Shown piece by piece: positions 25,447 to 33,251 of a stretch of DNA of 35,265 nucleotides. Under the pieces are notes generated by a model. The model was not told the origin of the DNA, searched no databases, and saw only the letters and a list, made by a program, of their open reading frames with translations. Within the stretch, counting starts at the first letter, position 1, and each line of letters opens with the position of its first letter. Source of the stretch: Bacillota bacterium (GTDB lineage: Bacteria; Bacillota; Clostridia; Oscillospirales; Acutalibacteraceae); NCBI GenBank assembly GCA_023401495.1, contig JAEXDU010000004.1, forward strand, positions 1-35,265, given 5' to 3'. The position numbers and the translations under genes were made by a program.

Positions 25447-26651
25447 AGATGGAACTATTGGCTCCGGCGGGAGATTTTGAACGGCTTCAGGCCGCTCTGG
25501 CCTTTGGGGCGGATGCGGTTTATCTGGCAGCAAAGGAGTTCGGAATGAGAGCCGGCCCGGCCAATTTCTCACCGGAAGAGCTGGCGGCAGCCGTTCGGGC
25601 CGCCCACCAGAACGGTACCCGGGTTCACATGACCTGCAACACGCTGCCCCGTGTGGATGAGCTCGAACGCCTGCCCGATTTGCTGCTCTATGCCCAGCAG
25701 GTAGGGGTGGACGCATTGATCGTCGCCGATCTCGGTGTGATGAAGCTGGCGCAGAAATATGCGCCGGACGTGGAGCTTCACGTATCCACCCAGGCGGGGG
25801 TCGTCAACCACGAGACTGCGCGTGTCTTTTATGAGATGGGCGCGTCGCGCGTGGTGCTGGCCAGAGAGCTGAGTATGGACGAGATCGCGCAGATTCGCGC
25901 CAAAACGCCGCCCGAACTGGAGCTGGAAGCGTTTGTGCACGGCTCGATGTGCGTGTCTTTCTCCGGCCGATGTCTGCTGTCGAACTACCTGACCGGCCGG
26001 GACGCCAACCGCGGCGACTGCGCGCAGCCGTGCCGCTGGTCGTACCGCCTTGTGGAAGAAAAACGCCCCGGTGAGTATTTCCCCATTGAAGAGGATGATC
26101 GGGGGACTTATATCCTCAATTCCCGCGACATGTGCATGATCCGCCATATTCCTGAGCTTCAAAAGGCGGGAATCAGCAGCCTGAAAATCGAGGGTCGGGC
26201 CAAATCGGCCTATTACGTGGCGGTCACGGTCAACGCGTACCGCAGCGCGATCAATTTCTGCGAGCAGCATCCCGGCGAGCCGCTGCCGGAATGGATTCCC
26301 GAAGAGCTGAACAAAATCAGCCACCGTGAATACAGCACCGGCTTTTATTTCGGCACGCCGGGGCAGGTATACCAGAATGGCGGCTATGTGCGCGATTACG
26401 AGGTCGCGGCTGTCTGCGAAGGCTGGGAGAACGGCGTGGCGACTTTGTCGCAGCGCAACCGCTTTTTCCGCGGGGATACGGTGGATGTGCTGGAACCCGG
26501 CGCGCAGCCGTATCTGCTCACGCTCGACGAGCTGTACGACGCGGAAATGACGCCGATCGACGCGGCTCCTCATGCGACCATGCGGGTTTTGGCCAAAACC
26601 GAGCATCCCGTCAAACCCGGCGCTTTGCTGCGGCGGATGCGCGGCGAATGA
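25443..26651 (+). CDS. U32-family protein (TrhP-like tRNA hydroxylation)
   Basis: A 402-residue U32-family protein. Relatives such as E. coli TrhP (YegQ) add a hydroxyl to U34 of certain tRNAs and need an iron-sulfur cluster; protease activity was an older label. The frame opens at a GTG overlapping the mltG stop (GTGA), with an ATG two codons later (MELLAPAGDFERLQAAL) that may be the real start. Four cysteines (MCVSF, GRCLL, GDCAQPC) fit the conserved cluster-binding set, and KIEGRAKSAYYVA is present. In Bacillus mltG (yrrL) is followed by trmR and the trhP genes, so this neighbourhood supports tRNA wobble modification. Confidence 0.88.
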   Translation: MKMELLAPAGDFERLQAALAFGADAVYLAAKEFGMRAGPANFSPEELAAAVRAAHQNGTRVHMTCNTLPRVDELERLPDLLLYAQQVGVDALIVADLGVMKLAQKYAPDVELHVSTQAGVVNHETARVFYEMGASRVVLARELSMDEIAQIRAKTPPELELEAFVHGSMCVSFSGRCLLSNYLTGRDANRGDCAQPCRWSYRLVEEKRPGEYFPIEEDDRGTYILNSRDMCMIRHIPELQKAGISSLKIEGRAKSAYYVAVTVNAYRSAINFCEQHPGEPLPEWIPEELNKISHREYSTGFYFGTPGQVYQNGGYVRDYEVAAVCEGWENGVATLSQRNRFFRGDTVDVLEPGAQPYLLTLDELYDAEMTPIDAAPHATMRVLAKTEHPVKPGALLRRMRGE

Positions 26652-26664
26652 TTCCGTAATGCCG

Positions 26665-26702
26665 AAAGGGCAGAAAGCCGGAAAGCTTTCTGCCCTTTTC
26701 CA
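26665..26702 (+). terminator. Rho-independent terminator after the U32 gene
   Basis: A perfect 14-bp stem (26665-26678 with 26685-26698, 6-base loop) is followed by T-rich sequence. Its reverse strand also ends in a short T-run, so it may serve the convergent GGDEF gene. Confidence 0.85.
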
Positions 26703-26804
26703 AATTTGTAATATAGAGACTTCGTTTTCGCCTTTGGCGGCGGAAGAAGCGAACGGTACGATGAATAAGGCCGCAGAATCCGCAAAGTATGATAAAAGGA
26801 TTCT

Positions 26805-27701
26805 TCAGCTCGAGATGGAATTTTTGCCGCGGTGTTTGCCCTGGTACAGCTTTTGATCCAGGCGGTCGAAAAAGTCGACGGCGGAGGAACCATCCTCCGG
26901 GTTGGCGCTGGAGACGCCGCAGCTGATCGTCGTAGAAACGGTGCAGCCGCGAAGTTCAAACGTTTCCTGCTCAATCTGCTGCCGAATCCGCTCTGCAATT
27001 TTCCTGGCGTTTTTCAGGTCGGCATCCGGCAGTACCACCAGGAATTCGTCACCGCCGTACCGCGCGACCCAGTCACCCTTGCGTTGGATATTGTTTTTCA
27101 AAATCCTCGCTACCTTTTGCAGCACGCGGTCGCCCATGCTGTGGCCGTAGGTATCGTTGATCTGTTTGAAATCATCAATGTCGATCAGGATCGCGGAAAG
27201 AACGCTGCCGTTCAGAACAACGGCATATAAATCGATCGGCAGCTTTTCATTGATAAAGCGCCGGTTATACACCTGGGTGAGCTCGTCGGTAATGGCGGCC
27301 TGGTTCAGGCTCTCAATGATCTGGTTGATTTCCTCAACGCTTTTGCCCTTCAAGTCGGGCACAATACCGGTCTCGGAAACATCCTTCAGCATCTCCACAA
27401 TATAAGTGCGGCCGCTCAGAATGACCGGCGTGGCCATCACCATAAAAATTTTATCCCGATTGTATTCAATCTTGACGAACGTATCGTTTTCGTTGGCGGC
27501 GCGCATCGAAACGCAGTTGGCGCAATGGCTGTTTTTTTCCCAGAACTCGTAGCAGATGGAATCCTCAATCATTTCTGCACTGCAGCCGGTGATAGAAATC
27601 ACCCGCTTTGCCAATGGGTCAACCACACGGACCAGATTGTACATCTTTTCAAATTGCTGAAGAAATTGCATCAGCTGCTGGGGATTCTCCATTTCCGACA
27701 T
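26805..27701 (-). CDS. Diguanylate cyclase with Cys-rich PAS-like N-terminal domain
   Basis: A 298-residue predicted c-di-GMP synthase. I start at the ATG at 27701 (MSEMENPQQLM), which has AGAGGTGA upstream, rather than 25 codons earlier. The GGDEF domain (about 135-298) has the motif RYGGDEF (216-220 for GGDEF) and an inhibitory-site RKGD at 207-210, five residues before it, so catalysis and product inhibition are both expected. The N-terminal PAS-like domain (about 15-125) contains Cys at 40, 50, 60 and 63 in C-x9-C-x9-C-x2-C spacing, suggesting metal, heme or redox sensing. No membrane segment is seen. It is alone on its strand. Confidence 0.9.
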   Translation of the reverse strand: MSEMENPQQLMQFLQQFEKMYNLVRVVDPLAKRVISITGCSAEMIEDSICYEFWEKNSHCANCVSMRAANENDTFVKIEYNRDKIFMVMATPVILSGRTYIVEMLKDVSETGIVPDLKGKSVEEINQIIESLNQAAITDELTQVYNRRFINEKLPIDLYAVVLNGSVLSAILIDIDDFKQINDTYGHSMGDRVLQKVARILKNNIQRKGDWVARYGGDEFLVVLPDADLKNARKIAERIRQQIEQETFELRGCTVSTTISCGVSSANPEDGSSAVDFFDRLDQKLYQGKHRGKNSISS

Positions 27702-27872
27702 TCTGCTTTCACCTCTGCGCGATTCCGGTATATGGGATCTGTTTTTATTTGATAGCATGATGGCAGTCAAGGCCATTTTCAGTCATGAGAGCAATTTCCC
27801 GAACAATGTGATCATGCTTTAATGCTCTCTCAGCCGCCCAAAGCTGTGCTTTGGGATGCGGCGTAAGGTTAT
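27702..27872 (-). promoter_or_regulatory. Structured leader of the GGDEF gene
   Basis: Before the start codon on the minus strand there are two hairpins. One has arms 27833-27844 and 27848-27862 (12 pairs, 3-base bulge), the other 27787-27793 and 27823-27829. No T-tract follows the first stem in a terminator-like manner, and I do not recognise a c-di-GMP riboswitch consensus. Confidence 0.4.
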
Positions 27873-27879
27873 TGATATT

Positions 27880-27908
27880 ATTATAACATGTCCCTTACTT
27901 CGGCACAA
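27880..27908 (-). promoter_or_regulatory. Possible promoter for the GGDEF gene
   Basis: On the minus strand TTGTGC (27903-27908) and TATAAT (27880-27885) are 17 bases apart, with TGT before the -10. The -35 is weak. The AT-rich run could also hold a plus-strand promoter for the gene at 28002, for which none is clear. Confidence 0.4.
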
Positions 27909-28001
27909 CAGAGGAAAAGCAAAAAATGCAAATCAAGAACAGCTCGTTTTATCAGAATTAGATGGACTGCGGGCCGTCAGGCCATAACACAGGGAGGCAG
28001 T

Positions 28002-29285
28002 ATGGACATTACAGCAAAATATGAGGTTGCGGTTGTCGGCGGCGGTGCGGCAGGGCTGATGGCCGCCGGCGAGGCGGCAAAACTGCTTGGCAGCGGGAAG
28101 GTAGCCCTGTTGGAGGCGGCCCCGCGTGTGGGGAAAAAACTGCTGGCCACCGGGAACGGCAGGTGCAATATCACCAATCTGTCGGCGGCCTGGCCGGTGT
28201 ATCACGGCGATGCGCCGCTGGCCAGAGAGGTGTTTGAATCCATTTCGCCCGCGGAGGTATTGCAGCAATTTGAAGCGATGGGCCTTTTCTGCCGGGAAGA
28301 GGAGCAGGGCCGGGTATACCCGCAAAACGGGCAGGCCTCCGCTGTACTGGACGCACTGCGCTTGTTCTTTCAAAAGCAGGGAGGGGAAGAGCTGTGCGGT
28401 GCCGCGGTGGTTCAGGTAAAACGGCAAAAAAGCGGATATTTGCTGAGCCTTGAGGATGGCAGAGCGCTTTTGGCAAGCCGTCTGATTCTGGCGCAGGGCG
28501 GCAAGGCCTCGCCGCAGATCAGCTCGGATCATGGAATTTCTCTGGCCCGCCAGCTCGGCCACAGCCAGACTGTGCTGCTCCCCGCGCTGGTGCAGGTGAC
28601 AGTGCCGCAGGCGATGGTCCGGGCGCTCAAGGGCGTGCGCTGTTCAGGCGCCGTCCGCTTTTTGGCGGACGGGCATGCAGTGCGGCAGGAAGAAGGAGAA
28701 ATCCAGTTTACGGAACGCGGCTTGTCCGGTGTCTGCGTGTTCCAGCTGTCGCGATTGGCGGCGGAGTATGCCGCGTCCAAAACCGTTCAGGGCAAGCCCT
28801 GTAAAAATGCGCAGATTGCGGTGGACCTTTTGCCGGAATCCTCCTTTCAGCAGGTCTGTGAGCTGCTGCGCTGTCTGGCGTCCATTTATCCGCAGCTTGC
28901 GGCAAGGGATTTGCTGTTTGGCGTGCTGCCCAAGCGCGTGGGCCAGCAGGTGATGGCGTCCGCCCTTTCCGAAAAAGCAGGCGAACCGGCAGGCAGTCTC
29001 GGCGGCCCATGGGTGAAAACAGTGGCCAGTGTGCTCAAGGGCTGGGCCTTTCCGGTTACAGGCACGCTGCTCTGGCAGCACGCGCAGGTGACTGCGGGCG
29101 GAGTGCCGCTCGGGGAGCTGTTTTTGCCGTCGATGGAGTCGCGCATCAGCTCCGGCGTTTATCTGGCCGGGGAACAGCTGAATGTGGATGGAGACTGCGG
29201 CGGTTTTAATCTGCACTGGGCGTGGATCAGCGGCATGGCAGCCGGCAGAAGTGCCGCTATGGCGGCAAAGGAGGAAAACGCATGA
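28002..29285 (+). CDS. HI0933-family flavoprotein (NAD(P)/FAD-dependent oxidoreductase)
   Basis: A 427-residue flavoprotein of the HI0933/YhiN group. I start at the ATG at 28002, preceded by AGGGAGG, not at 27888. The N-terminal FAD-binding Rossmann fold has VVGGGAAGLMAAGEAAK, then GKKLLATGNGRCNITN, a family signature, and the C-terminal NVDGDCGGFNLHWAW closes the FAD site. No catalytic cysteine pair is evident and the substrate is unknown. Its stop overlaps the next start by 4 bases, pairing it with a second flavoprotein. Confidence 0.9.
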   Translation: MDITAKYEVAVVGGGAAGLMAAGEAAKLLGSGKVALLEAAPRVGKKLLATGNGRCNITNLSAAWPVYHGDAPLAREVFESISPAEVLQQFEAMGLFCREEEQGRVYPQNGQASAVLDALRLFFQKQGGEELCGAAVVQVKRQKSGYLLSLEDGRALLASRLILAQGGKASPQISSDHGISLARQLGHSQTVLLPALVQVTVPQAMVRALKGVRCSGAVRFLADGHAVRQEEGEIQFTERGLSGVCVFQLSRLAAEYAASKTVQGKPCKNAQIAVDLLPESSFQQVCELLRCLASIYPQLAARDLLFGVLPKRVGQQVMASALSEKAGEPAGSLGGPWVKTVASVLKGWAFPVTGTLLWQHAQVTAGGVPLGELFLPSMESRISSGVYLAGEQLNVDGDCGGFNLHWAWISGMAAGRSAAMAAKEENA

Positions 29286-30880
29286 TTCGAATTTCAGAGA
29301 TCGCCCTGCCCCTTTCCGCGGAGGAGGGAGAGCTTCTGCGGCAGGCGGCGGCCCGGCTTTCCCTGCCGGAGCAGCAGATCCGTTCCCTGACCATTTTAAA
29401 AAAATCGGTGGACGCCCGAAAAAAGCAGGATGTTCACTTTCAATATACCGTTGGCGTAACGCTGGAAAGCGGGGAAGAAACGGTTTTGTCCCGGTGCGGC
29501 TGTGCGAAGATTTCCCGCTTTCAGCCGTACAGCTATGAGCTGCCGCCCTGCCGCAGACTGGGCAAACGGCCGGTCGTCGTGGGCTTTGGGCCTGCGGGGA
29601 TGTTCGCCGCGCTGATTCTGGCGCAGGCAGGGCAGCGCCCCATTGTGATCGAGCGCGGAGCGGATGCGGACAAGCGCACACAGCAGGTGGATGCCTTCTG
29701 GAAAGGCGGCGCTCTGAATCCCGAAACGAATGTGCAGTTTGGTGAGGGCGGCGCCGGAACCTTCTCGGACGGAAAGCTGAATACCGGTACCAAAGACGGC
29801 CGTGCAGGCAAGGTGTTCGAAGAGCTGGTCAAGGCCGGCGCGCCGGAAGAGATTCTGTATGACGCAAAACCGCATGTCGGTACCGATTTGCTGCCGGGGA
29901 TCGTGAAGAATATCCGCGGGCAGATCATAGAGATGGGCGGAGAAATCCGGTTTGAAACAAAGCTGACCGAAATCGTATCGGTGCAGGGCAGAGTAAATGG
30001 TGTCATCGTAGAGCATGATGGAGAGCGCCAGCAGTTGGACACACACCATGTGATTCTGGCGATCGGCCACAGCGCACGCGATACCTTTGAAGGTCTGCTG
30101 GAGCAGGGTGTGGCGATGGAGCAGAAACCCTTTTCCATCGGCGCACGCATCGAGCATCCGCAGGCGGCCATCAATCGCGCGCAGTACGGAGCGTTTGCGG
30201 AGCATCCCGCGTTGGGAGCGGCGGATTACAAGCTTGCGGTGCATCTGGAAAACGGCCGGGGTGTGTACACCTTCTGCATGTGCCCCGGCGGTCAGGTCGT
30301 CGCTGCCGCCTCGGAGCCCGGGCGGCTGGTAACGAACGGAATGAGCCGCTGGGCGCGTGACGAAAAGAATGCAAACTCCGCCCTGCTCGTCGGCGTATCC
30401 TCCGCAGATTTTGAAAGCACGCATCCGCTCGCGGGCATGTGGTTCCAGAGAAGATGGGAAGAGGCGGCGTTTCATCTGGGCGGCGGGGATTACCGTGCCC
30501 CTGCCCAGCGCGTCGGTGATTTCCTCAAAGGCAAAGCATCGGATTCGTTCGGTACGGCCCCAAGCTACCAGCCCGGCGTAGTCCCGGCGGATTTAGCGGG
30601 CTGCCTGCCGCCTTACGTGGTAGAATCGATGCGGCAGGGAATTTTGCTGATGGACCGCAGGCTGCGCGGCTTTGCCCATCCGGATGCGGTTTTGACGGGC
30701 GTGGAAACCCGCAGCTCTTCCCCGGTACGGCTGACACGTGGGGCCGACGGCCAGTCGGTCACTCTCGGCGGGCTGTATCCCTGCGGGGAGGGCGCCGGTT
30801 ACGCGGGCGGCATCGTATCCGCGGCAGTAGACGGAATCCGGAGCGCGGAGGCCGTGCTGACCTCGCCCAAAGAAGGATAA
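29282..30880 (+). CDS. FAD-dependent dehydrogenase (COG2509-like)
   Basis: A 532-residue flavoprotein. I start at the ATG at 29282, which has AAAGGAGG upstream and overlaps the previous stop (ATGA); a longer frame from 29222 lies inside the previous gene. A short N-terminal domain (about 1-95, ferredoxin-like in this family) precedes the FAD Rossmann fold (VVVGFGPAGMFAALILAQAG at about 100-119) and the family motif VQFGEGGAGTFSDGKLNT. A C-terminal CGEGAGYAGGIVSAAVDG segment completes FAD binding. The function is not established for the family; tight coupling to the HI0933 gene suggests shared redox work. Confidence 0.88.
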   Translation: MIRISEIALPLSAEEGELLRQAAARLSLPEQQIRSLTILKKSVDARKKQDVHFQYTVGVTLESGEETVLSRCGCAKISRFQPYSYELPPCRRLGKRPVVVGFGPAGMFAALILAQAGQRPIVIERGADADKRTQQVDAFWKGGALNPETNVQFGEGGAGTFSDGKLNTGTKDGRAGKVFEELVKAGAPEEILYDAKPHVGTDLLPGIVKNIRGQIIEMGGEIRFETKLTEIVSVQGRVNGVIVEHDGERQQLDTHHVILAIGHSARDTFEGLLEQGVAMEQKPFSIGARIEHPQAAINRAQYGAFAEHPALGAADYKLAVHLENGRGVYTFCMCPGGQVVAAASEPGRLVTNGMSRWARDEKNANSALLVGVSSADFESTHPLAGMWFQRRWEEAAFHLGGGDYRAPAQRVGDFLKGKASDSFGTAPSYQPGVVPADLAGCLPPYVVESMRQGILLMDRRLRGFAHPDAVLTGVETRSSSPVRLTRGADGQSVTLGGLYPCGEGAGYAGGIVSAAVDGIRSAEAVLTSPKEG

Positions 30881-31118
30881 TCAGATTTTGATCCTGTAAA
30901 ACCCGGGAGTCCGCACCCGGTAAAATTGGAACTTCCGCCGAATGAGTACAGGCCTTGCCGGGTATGCTAACAGCGTACCCGGCGGGATATGGCGGGCAAT
31001 CATTTCTGCTTTGCCCAGTGCCTACATTGCTTTGTCGCGGAAACGACAGAATTCCTTTTTTCTGTTGGATAAAATTCAAAAACATTCAAATTTTCAGTAG
31101 ATTTTTTTTAGAAACCTA
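30881..31118. other. Non-coding stretch before the tRNA promoter
   Basis: I see no gene here. It holds an 11-bp hairpin with one G-U pair and no T-tract (30957-30967 with 30973-30983), a 5-bp hairpin at 30903-30920, and a weak terminator-like element (5-bp stem 31033-31048 followed by TTTTTT at 31056-31061) that may end the flavoprotein transcript. Confidence 0.45.
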
Positions 31119-31146
31119 TTGACATTCGTTGGAATTTTGCTATAAT
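31119..31146 (+). promoter_or_regulatory. Consensus promoter for tRNA-Gln/tRNA-Pro
   Basis: Perfect TTGACA (31119-31124) and TATAAT (31141-31146) with a 16-base spacer, and TGC before the -10. Such promoters typify stable RNA genes. Confidence 0.88.
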
Positions 31147-31178
31147 AAATGACGTTGCTTCTGGCAATTAAATATTGA

Positions 31179-31252
31179 TGCGGAATTGTGTAATGGTAGC
31201 ACGACAGACTCTGACTCTGTTTGTCTGGGTTCAAATCCTAGTTCCGCAGCCA
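31179..31252 (+). tRNA. tRNA-Gln (anticodon CUG)
   Basis: The 7-bp acceptor stem TGCGGAA/TTCCGCA, anticodon stem ACAGA/TCTGT with loop CTCTGAC (anticodon CTG), T-arm with TTCAAAT loop, discriminator G and encoded CCA all fit. It reads CAG codons; an isoacceptor with UUG must lie elsewhere. Confidence 0.95.
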
Positions 31253-31254
31253 TA

Positions 31255-31283
31255 TAGCCTCGGGAAACCGAGGCTAGCTTTTT
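31255..31283 (+). terminator. Terminator-like hairpin in the tRNA spacer
   Basis: A 9-bp perfect stem (31255-31263 with 31268-31276) with a GAAA loop is followed by GC and five Ts (31279-31283), which abut the first base of tRNA-Pro. It could terminate some transcripts after tRNA-Gln or be a processing hairpin. Confidence 0.6.
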
Positions 31284-31359
<76 letters not shown>

Positions 31360-31360
<1 letters not shown>

Positions 31361-31410
31361 AAATACAAAAGAAGTCGATTGGTTATACAATCGACTTCTT
31401 TTGTATTTTG
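31360..31410 (+). terminator. Terminator after the tRNA genes, 22-bp perfect stem
   Basis: Arms 31360-31381 and 31388-31409 pair perfectly around a 6-base loop. The left arm starts at the last A of the tRNA-Pro CCA and the right arm is T-rich at its end. Both strands could use it. Confidence 0.85.
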
Positions 31411-31429
31411 TGGTATGTTTGTCTATATA
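31401..31429 (+). promoter_or_regulatory. Possible promoter for the GIY-YIG gene
   Basis: TTGTAT (31401-31406) and TATATA (31424-31429) are 17 bases apart; the -35 lies in the terminator arm. Match to consensus is modest. Confidence 0.3.
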
Positions 31430-31452
31430 AAATAAGGTGAGGTGGATACCCA

Positions 31453-32124
31453 ATGGGCGAAGGATATATATATATTTTAGTAAATAGGTCATACATCGGG
31501 CTGATTAAAATCGGAAGTACAACGTTTGGGGCTACGTTAAGAGCAAAGCAACTTTCGTCTAATACGGCGGTTCCTACTCCATTTACTGTGGCATATGAAG
31601 CATATGTCAATCATTATGAAGAGTTTGAAAAGGCGATACATAACAGGTTATCACAATTTAGGGTAAATTCAAAACGAGAATTTTTTAAAGTTCAACTGGA
31701 TTTTGCGATTGAACTAATATCTATTATGAAAGAAAATCCATATTATAGACCAACTGATCATTATGAATCTATTGAAATATTACCTCAGTTAATAAATAAA
31801 TATGGCGATAATATTGATCATCAAATTGTTTCTGCAAGAATTTATCAGGAGATAGATAGGGTATATTTAGAAACAACAAAATATGAATATATTGGGGATT
31901 ATTTAAAAGATCAATATATTCATCGAGAGGATTTGGGGTTTATCATTGAAGATTGTGATGAGAACGATCTTCTTTTTAAAGCAACAGATCCAATAGAAAT
32001 GAATGCCAAGAAATTTATGGAGTTAGATGATATCTCTATGGCAAACTGTGTGAATCAATTATTTATTTCCAGTTGGAATCCTTACCATTCCACAGCTAAC
32101 TCATCTTTGCATAATCCAGCGTAA
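31453..32124 (+). CDS. T5orf172/GIY-YIG domain protein
   Basis: A 223-residue protein whose first 100 residues match the T5orf172 branch of GIY-YIG nucleases: GYIYILVN near the N-terminus, LIKIGST as the second strand, RAKQLSSNTAVPTPF, then EFEKAIHNRL and REFFKV. Such domains occur in phage and mobile-element proteins. The C-terminal half (about 105-223) is acidic and unrecognised. AGGTGAGG lies about 9 bases before the ATG. Base composition is strongly AT-rich, unlike all genes to its left, and it directly follows tRNA genes, so acquisition by transfer is likely. Whether it cuts DNA is unknown. Confidence 0.8.
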   Translation: MGEGYIYILVNRSYIGLIKIGSTTFGATLRAKQLSSNTAVPTPFTVAYEAYVNHYEEFEKAIHNRLSQFRVNSKREFFKVQLDFAIELISIMKENPYYRPTDHYESIEILPQLINKYGDNIDHQIVSARIYQEIDRVYLETTKYEYIGDYLKDQYIHREDLGFIIEDCDENDLLFKATDPIEMNAKKFMELDDISMANCVNQLFISSWNPYHSTANSSLHNPA

Positions 32125-32162
32125 ATATTACTTGCGATTGTTTGCAAATCGCGAGTAATATT
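32124..32162. repeat. 16-bp inverted repeat after the GIY-YIG gene
   Basis: Arms 32124-32139 and 32147-32162 pair with one G-U, around a 7-base loop. It starts at the stop codon. No long T-tract follows, so it may stabilise the mRNA 3' end rather than terminate alone. Confidence 0.6.
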
Positions 32163-32203
32163 ACTGACTTTTCCCAAGTCCTATAATTCCACTCTAATCA
32201 TAG

Positions 32204-32257
32204 AAAAAACCGCATTAGACAGCTGCTCTAGATTGTCTAATGCGGTTTTTTGTTTTT
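32204..32257. terminator. Bidirectional terminator, 18-bp perfect stem
   Basis: Arms 32204-32221 and 32234-32251 pair perfectly around a 12-base loop. A-run on the left and T-run on the right give T-tracts on both strands. Confidence 0.88.
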
Positions 32258-32553
32258 GGAGAATCTAAAAAAACCATAGAGAAACAGGTAAAAATATAAA
32301 ACATATGATACTTTTGCTTACGATAGGCACGCATGTATTTGAATCTACCTTTTGCCAGAAATAGATAGATTGACTCAGTTCATCCATACCGCAAGACGGA
32401 AGCCCCTTACTTGACTTATTTGTCCTGATGTAAAGAAAGGAATACAAACCAAGAAGAAGTCTGTACCCTCGCAGCTCAATCAGGGCGCAGACTTTGACAT
32501 ATCTTTGCTAAATGTCTAATTACTTGCAATTCTTGTTTCCATTTTGATTCATA
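32258..32553. other. AT-rich stretch with no recognised gene
   Basis: Short frames only; the longest (60 codons, minus strand, 32265-32447) has no convincing ribosome-binding site or recognisable domain. One hairpin is present: 32457-32463 with 32488-32494, plus inner CCCT/AGGG pairs (32466-32469 with 32482-32485). It may be decayed mobile-element DNA, but I cannot name it. Confidence 0.4.
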
Positions 32554-32582
32554 TTGACATTTTTAGTTTGCCATGCTAGAAT
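32554..32582 (+). promoter_or_regulatory. Strong promoter upstream of the DUF3870 gene
   Basis: TTGACA (32554-32559) and TAGAAT (32577-32582) are 17 bases apart, with TGC before the -10. The leader to the next start is about 150 bases and contains a CTTAT/ATAAG plus GTTC/GAAC hairpin bounded by GCGC repeats near 32586-32658. Confidence 0.75.
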
Positions 32583-32741
32583 AAGCGCGAATTAAGCTTA
32601 TTGGTTCTAAGATATCCTCTTGGAACTGTGATAAGTGAAGCGCACAATAAAATTTGCCGCTGATTCATTCTTGCTTAGAATTTTAGGAACAAGCACTCTT
32701 TTCGTAAGCCCTTCAAAACAGATGAGGAGAAAACAAAGCAG

Positions 32742-33068
32742 ATGTATTATCCGAAGTCTTCCGTCTTTGTAACCGGCGTTGCGCAAATCGGTAAAACGGA
32801 TGCGATCAACGCAATGTACGGAACGTTTTCTTTGAGTCTGATTATAGACACGCACAGCGATAATATCATCAGTCTCAGCTGTAATATGGTGATGGCTGAA
32901 ACCATTGAGTTTGTCCGTCAGCTTCTGATTGGCAAAAACATCATTACAGATATGGACGAAATGGTTGAGACCATCCAGAAACGCTTTTTGGCGCTTTCTC
33001 AAAAAGCGTTAATTGTTGCTTTGCGTGACGCGCAGAACCGTTACCAGATGTCAATGAAAGAGTCTTAA
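32742..33068 (+). CDS. DUF3870-family protein
   Basis: A 108-residue protein that I place in DUF3870 from its overall pattern. It opens with VFVTGVAQIGKTDAI, continues with LIIDTHSDNIISLSC and ends with ALSQKALIVALRDAQNRY, the family's C-terminal signature. No function is established for the family. The P-loop-like AQIGKTD is not a true Walker A. An AGGAG site lies 12 bases before the ATG, a little far. It has its own strong promoter and precedes an SHMT-family gene. Composition is intermediate between the AT-rich insert and the GC-rich core genes. Confidence 0.72.
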   Translation: MYYPKSSVFVTGVAQIGKTDAINAMYGTFSLSLIIDTHSDNIISLSCNMVMAETIEFVRQLLIGKNIITDMDEMVETIQKRFLALSQKALIVALRDAQNRYQMSMKES

Positions 33069-33143
33069 GTTTCGTTTCAGGAAATATCAAAATTAAATAG
33101 TCTCTTTTTTAAAGGGTGACCAAAAACCTTGGGTACTCGATTT

Positions 33144-33198
33144 AAGGAAGATCAGATTTGAATTTTTATTCAGATGTGATCTTCCTTTTTGTTTTTTT
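33144..33198 (+). terminator. Terminator between DUF3870 and glyA
   Basis: An 11-bp stem (33144-33154 with 33177-33187), with partial inner pairing, is followed by TTTTGTTTTTTT. It ends the DUF3870 transcript or acts as an attenuator in a longer glyA leader, since no clear promoter lies between it and the glyA start at 33252. Confidence 0.8.
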
Positions 33199-33251
33199 AC
33201 CGATCATTTCCCAATATCCAACATTTTTTATTTTGAAAGGAGTTTTTCTCT

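Noticed and set aside
28644..30475. Two minus-strand frames of 345 and 359 codons across the flavoprotein genes
   Set aside because: Both lie antisense to conserved FAD motifs and have no start signal.
32816..32830. Walker A motif in the DUF3870 protein
   Set aside because: AQIGKTD resembles the end of a P-loop but lacks the GxxxxGK[ST] spacing.
33069..33251. ZTP, THF or glycine riboswitch upstream of glyA
   Set aside because: The folate-gene context invites it, but none of the conserved blocks of these classes could be found by eye.
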